Shown here: positions 7,204-9,855 of the stretch, one piece after another | How positions within the stretch are numbered: the first letter of the stretch is position 1 | Layout: every line of letters starts with the position of its first letter | NCBI GenBank assembly: GCA_031273405.1 | Contig: JAISRW010000108.1 | Location: 1 to 9,855 of the forward strand | DNA: 9,855 nucleotides | Direction: 5' to 3' | Source of the DNA: Treponema sp. | GTDB taxonomy: Bacteria > Spirochaetota > Spirochaetia > Treponematales > Breznakiellaceae | Notes under the pieces: model-generated | Told to the model about the DNA's origin: nothing | What the model saw: the letters and a program-made list of their open reading frames with translations, nothing else | The model's database searches: none | Made by a program: the position numbers and the translations under genes

Positions 7204-8268
7204 CTATTTCGCCAGGATACGATGAAGCTTCTCGCCCAGAGTCCGGGCTTCTTCCGCGGTAGGGGTAGAAGTTTCTATGATCAGGCCCCTTCTGCCGAAG
7301 GTATCCAGCAGTTTCTTCGAATATTCAGCCAAATCCACCCGGGCATCCAGGGGATGATCCCAATAACGCTGCCGCAGGCAGAGAACGGTCTTCCCGGCGG
7401 CGGCGTCCCTCACCGCTTCCCAGTTCGTTACCTGGGGAATGGTAAAATCAAGCCCCTTAAGGCCTTTTATTTCCATCATTGCCGGAACCACGCGGTGAAT
7501 ATCCCCGCAGGAATGAACCACAATGCCGCCGAAAGCCTCGGAGATCATATTGTTGTACTTCACGCCGAATTCCCGATAGAGGTCCGGCGAAAGAAGGGCC
7601 GCGGTGTCGTCGCTCACCCGGACCCCGACAAAACGCGGAAGGGGGCAGATGGATTCATGGCCGGGGCTGAACAGGTCCTTGATCCGCCTGAACTGTTCCC
7701 TTATATAAAGGATGGTCGCCTCGGTAACCTTCTCCAGCAGGGCGTGCACTTCGTCGGGGCAGACAAGGATGCACTCGATGAAAGAAGTATAGTCCCATAT
7801 CATGGAAGCCGTTACCAGGGGCGAGGGTATGTTTACCGCCCGCAGGGGCAAAGACGAAAGACCCTGCAAAGATTCGATGCGTTTCCATACTTTCCTGAAA
7901 ACCGGATTTGTTTCAAGGTCAGGTATTTCAAGCTTATAGACGTCTTCGGCGTTTTCTTCCCTGATGACGGATTTAATCCAGGGGTCCGCCTCGTTATTCA
8001 CCGTATATTCACAACCGAAGGCGGCGGCTATGATGCCGATTCCCTGATTGGGCTTGATGTTCGGAAGGCCGTAGTCATAGACCCCCTCCCGCATACGATG
8101 GAGATCTTCGTTCCATTTGACTTCCGCCGCGTCATCATCAAAAAAATCTTTGGTAGCTCCGTGAAAGAGTCCTATTTCAATAATGAAAGGCACCTCGTCA
8201 ATATCCTCAAGCCGCCAGTTTGCTTCGATTAACTTCCGCTTTTCATCAGCGCTGAGTGTTTCGGTCAT
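7204..8268 (-). CDS. Uroporphyrinogen-decarboxylase-superfamily protein, probably a zinc-dependent methyltransferase-like enzyme
   Basis: This 354-residue cytoplasmic protein belongs to the UroD/MtaA superfamily. The most telling motif is VVHSCGD at 251-256: His252-x-Cys254, with a further Cys297 in TVLCLRQR, matches the H-x-C...C zinc site of MtaA-type methyltransferases, which move methyl groups between corrinoid proteins and thiols. True heme-pathway HemE lacks this site, so a HemE label would mislead. A short conserved block FVGVRVSDDTAALLSPDLYREF precedes the motif and is usual for this group. The start ATG at 8266-8268 has AAGGAA 5 bases upstream. The gene lies 27 bases after the Gfo/Idh oxidoreductase gene and 39 bases before uxuA, so it is part of a sugar-acid operon. 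No corrinoid protein gene is visible in the window. The substrate is unknown; superfamily membership is secure, methyl transfer is inferred. Confidence 0.87.
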   Translation of the reverse strand: MTETLSADEKRKLIEANWRLEDIDEVPFIIEIGLFHGATKDFFDDDAAEVKWNEDLHRMREGVYDYGLPNIKPNQGIGIIAAAFGCEYTVNNEADPWIKSVIREENAEDVYKLEIPDLETNPVFRKVWKRIESLQGLSSLPLRAVNIPSPLVTASMIWDYTSFIECILVCPDEVHALLEKVTEATILYIREQFRRIKDLFSPGHESICPLPRFVGVRVSDDTAALLSPDLYREFGVKYNNMISEAFGGIVVHSCGDIHRVVPAMMEIKGLKGLDFTIPQVTNWEAVRDAAAGKTVLCLRQRYWDHPLDARVDLAEYSKKLLDTFGRRGLIIETSTPTAEEARTLGEKLHRILAK

Positions 8269-8295
8269 AATAGTTCCTTTTGAATTCTGTCGAAT

Positions 8296-9378
8296 TTACT
8301 TAATCTTTACCGCCTGCATTTGGGCCCTTACCCCTAATTCCGCCGCTTTGAAACAGTGTTCCTGGGTCATGGCATTTTCGGTCCGGTTAAGACAATCCAG
8401 GATAAGCTGGCCAAAATAGGGATACCCCACTTTGCCGCCGACATTGAAATATGCCTCTCCCTGCCCGTTGGCAAGAAACACATGATCCCCCCCTGAATCC
8501 TTGACGCCCAGATTCAGATATTTGCGCAGTTCGATAAACCCTTCGGTTCCCAGAATAAAAGTCCGGCCGTCGCCCCAGCTTTGCAGCCCGTCGGGGGTAA
8601 ACCAGTCTACCCGGAAATACTGGGTCGCGCCGTTATCGCCTACCAGAACGGCGTCTCCGAAATCGTCCAGTTCCGGGTGTTCCGGGTGATTGTAGTTGCC
8701 AATCTGGCTATGAACCACTTTAGCGTCCTTAACCCCCGCATAAAACAGAAACTGTTCTATCTGGTGACTGCCGATGTCGCAAAGGATACCGCCGTATTGC
8801 TCTTTGACGAAAAACCAGCCGGGCCGGGAAGCGGGGTCCCCGATGCGGTGGGGGCCCATGCCTTGGACCTGGATGACCCTGCCTATGGCGCCCTGGGCAA
8901 TCAACTCACCGGCAAAAACGGCGCTCTCCACGTGGAGCCGCTCGCTGAAATAGCACATATATTTTTTGCCTGTTTCTTTGACTTTGGCTTTGGCGGCTTC
9001 CAGTTGGTCCAGGGTCGTGAGGGGCGCCTTGTCGGTAAAATAGTCTTTCCCCGCGGACAAGACCCGTAAGCCCAGGGAGCAGCGTTCCGAGGTTACCGCC
9101 GCGCCGGCCACAAGTTTTACTGCCGGATCAGAGAGGATCTCCTCCTCGCTCCGCGCCGCCTTAACCCCGGGAAACCGTTCCTGAAAAGCCTGGACCTTTT
9201 TCGGATCCTGGTCATAGACCCATTTGAGTTCCGCCCCGGCTTCGACAAGACCGTTGGTCATACCGTTAATGTGCCCGTGATCCAGCGCGATAGCGGCGAA
9301 AACGAATTCGCCTTCTTTTACGACCCGGTTGGGTTTACCTTTGGGAGCATAATTCATCCCCTCAGACACTTTCGCCAT
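8296..9378 (-). CDS. Gfo/Idh/MocA-family NAD(P)-dependent oxidoreductase
   Basis: This roughly 360-residue soluble protein is predicted to oxidise or reduce a sugar, sugar acid or inositol-like substrate with NAD(P). The N-terminal Rossmann part begins FVFAAIALDHGHINGM and carries an acidic strand end (KWVYDQDP). The family's E-K-P motif appears as DKA (residues 116-118 in FTDKAPLTT), keeping the Lys. The C-terminal domain has GGILCDIGSHQIEQF, whose Asp201 and His205 are at the usual catalytic positions. I start it at the ATG at 9376-9378 rather than the ATG at 9388-9390, because GGAGG (9384-9388) lies 5 bases before the former and would fall inside the coding sequence of the latter. It is the first gene of the operon with the UroD-like gene and uxuA. 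It might supply a substrate for UxuA or act on a related sugar acid, but the substrate cannot be read from sequence. Confidence 0.92.
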   Translation of the reverse strand: MAKVSEGMNYAPKGKPNRVVKEGEFVFAAIALDHGHINGMTNGLVEAGAELKWVYDQDPKKVQAFQERFPGVKAARSEEEILSDPAVKLVAGAAVTSERCSLGLRVLSAGKDYFTDKAPLTTLDQLEAAKAKVKETGKKYMCYFSERLHVESAVFAGELIAQGAIGRVIQVQGMGPHRIGDPASRPGWFFVKEQYGGILCDIGSHQIEQFLFYAGVKDAKVVHSQIGNYNHPEHPELDDFGDAVLVGDNGATQYFRVDWFTPDGLQSWGDGRTFILGTEGFIELRKYLNLGVKDSGGDHVFLANGQGEAYFNVGGKVGYPYFGQLILDCLNRTENAMTQEHCFKAAELGVRAQMQAVKIK

Positions 9379-9383
9379 ACTTT

Positions 9384-9388
9384 CCTCC
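9384..9388 (-). promoter_or_regulatory. Ribosome binding site of the oxidoreductase gene
   Basis: GGAGG on the minus strand lies 5 bases before the ATG at 9376-9378. It lies directly within an upstream in-frame ATG codon run (ATG-GAG-GAA), which is the reason for choosing the downstream start. Confidence 0.8.
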
Positions 9389-9423
9389 ATATTAATATTT
9401 CTGCAGCCAATTCTGGATTATAC

Positions 9424-9453
9424 AGTATAGAAGGTAACTTCTTACTATGACAA
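9424..9453 (-). promoter_or_regulatory. Sigma-70-like promoter for the oxidoreductase-UroD-uxuA operon
   Basis: On the minus strand TTGTCA (9448-9453, five of six) and TATACT (9424-9429, five of six) are 18 bases apart. A perfect TATAAT (9417-9422) sits just beyond and could serve as an alternative -10 with a poorer -35. Transcription would begin about 30-45 bases before the start codon. Confidence 0.55.
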
Positions 9454-9547
9454 GTAGTTTTTGGATGATTGTTAAGAAATTTTAGCAAAAATTGCGCATA
9501 ACGTTCCGCTTGTTTACGACGTTGGTTTTCCGCCCCCGCTCATACCT

Positions 9548-9625
9548 ACCCATTGGTACGCCTTATTTACTCTATTTTCTTATACTATAAGAAATTAGTC
9601 AAGCCTTATCCACCCATTGTTACCC
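9548..9625. promoter_or_regulatory. Candidate operator region: 19-bp palindrome flanked by direct repeats
   Basis: A perfect palindrome TTTCTTATA-c-TATAAGAAA occupies 9576-9594. It is flanked by two 14-base direct repeats of the form ACCCATTGnTACnC at 9548-9561 and 9612-9625, starting 64 bases apart. GCCTTAT also occurs once on each side, at 9560-9566 and 9603-9609. The site lies about 125 bases upstream of the predicted -35 of the uxuA operon. A regulator binding site is plausible; the regulator is not in the window. Confidence 0.45.
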
Positions 9626-9757
9626 ATGACTATATCACATTATTTCACAAAAATTGATGACATATTTGATAACATTTTCCCCGTTTTCGCAAATCAGCAT
9701 AAACACTGCTAATATAAATAACTCATAACACAGAAGTCCACATCCACCTGAAAGAAA
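9626..9757. other. AT-rich upstream DNA without a gene
   Basis: No convincing reading frame exists here on either strand; the longest starts give about 20 codons. A direct repeat TTGATGACA (9654-9662) and TTGATAACA (9666-9674) is spaced 12 bases apart, which might be a binding site or chance. Confidence 0.5.
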
Positions 9758-9855
9758 TCAAAAGGTCAAAATTGCTCCACTCCGCAATTTTCCCAAATCA
9801 TCTACGCCGCCCTTCTTGTTGACGGCAGCATTAATCGCCATGTGATACTTATGTC
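9758..9855 (-). CDS. Possible 3' end of an upstream minus-strand gene, cut by the right edge
   Basis: An open minus-strand frame enters from the right edge and ends at TGA (9758-9760), giving about 32 residues: HKYHMAINAAVNKKGG, then VDDLGKLRSGAILTF. The composition is protein-like and its GC content is higher than in the adjoining AT-rich spacer. I do not recognise the family. The stretch is too short to exclude chance, and the opposite strand is also open here. Confidence 0.3.
   Translation of the reverse strand, partial: HKYHMAINAAVNKKGGVDDLGKLRSGAILTF
9768..9791. repeat. 8-bp inverted repeat near the right edge
   Basis: AAAATTGC (9768-9775) and GCAATTTT (9784-9791) form a perfect 8-base-pair stem with an 8-base loop. 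It overlaps the end of the possible partial gene. It could act as an A/T-flanked hairpin at the 3' end of that gene, but no clean T-run follows on the minus strand. Confidence 0.5.

Noticed and set aside
6298..8232. A 644-codon open frame on the plus strand opposite uxuA and the UroD-like gene
   Set aside because: It is antisense to two clear enzyme genes, crosses their boundary, resembles no family and has no ribosome binding site. GC-rich codon use on the real strand creates such long antisense frames.
9379..9390. Upstream in-frame ATG (9388-9390) as start of the oxidoreductase
   Set aside because: The GGAGG motif would fall inside the coding sequence, and this motif is ideally spaced for the ATG at 9376-9378.
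9626..9660. CRP-like site (TCACA words near 9636-9649)
   Set aside because: The words are in direct rather than inverted orientation and do not form the required symmetric site.

Overview
The window reads as a bacterial chromosome segment in which every convincing gene lies on the minus strand. Coding DNA is GC-rich, starts are mixed (ATG, GTG, TTG) with clear Shine-Dalgarno sequences, and the two main gaps are AT-rich or repeat-rich. A double-membrane bacterium is suggested by the periplasmic lytic transglycosylase. A loose lipobox (F-S-S-C), the cell-envelope gene set, and a hexuronate gene beside MtaA-like and DKA-type Gfo/Idh genes would all suit a spirochaete of the gut Treponema type. 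That assignment is inference; no marker gene here proves it.

Positions 1-5414 (read right to left) hold a tight three-gene envelope/division cluster. First comes a membrane protein that joins a cytoplasmic Hsp70-like substrate-binding domain to a periplasmic LysM domain (5414-4527). Next is a large Slt-type lytic transglycosylase, probably a lipoprotein (4521-2272). Last is an FtsK/SpoIIIE DNA translocase (2258 to beyond the left edge). The gaps are 5 and 13 bases, and the ftsK ribosome binding site overlaps the preceding stop codon, so the three are probably co-transcribed. A good sigma-70-like promoter (TTGACA, 17-base spacer, TACAGT) lies about 130 bases upstream of the first gene. The cluster would tie peptidoglycan binding, peptidoglycan cleavage and chromosome translocation together.

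Positions 5415-6072 contain no convincing gene. After the promoter and leader comes a dense patch of inverted repeats, including a 240-bp MITE-like element with 17-bp imperfect ends and 11-bp perfect inner arms, then a weak terminator-like structure behind the next operon.

Positions 6073-9378 hold a second minus-strand operon: a Gfo/Idh/MocA-family oxidoreductase, a uroporphyrinogen-decarboxylase-like protein with an MtaA-type H-x-C...C zinc motif, and mannonate dehydratase (uxuA). This points to hexuronate use. The two upstream enzymes may prepare or modify the sugar acid, but their substrates cannot be read from the sequence.

Positions 9379-9855 are mostly AT-rich upstream DNA with a likely promoter, a perfect 19-bp palindrome placed between direct repeats, and, at the extreme right edge, a possible 3' end of another minus-strand gene.
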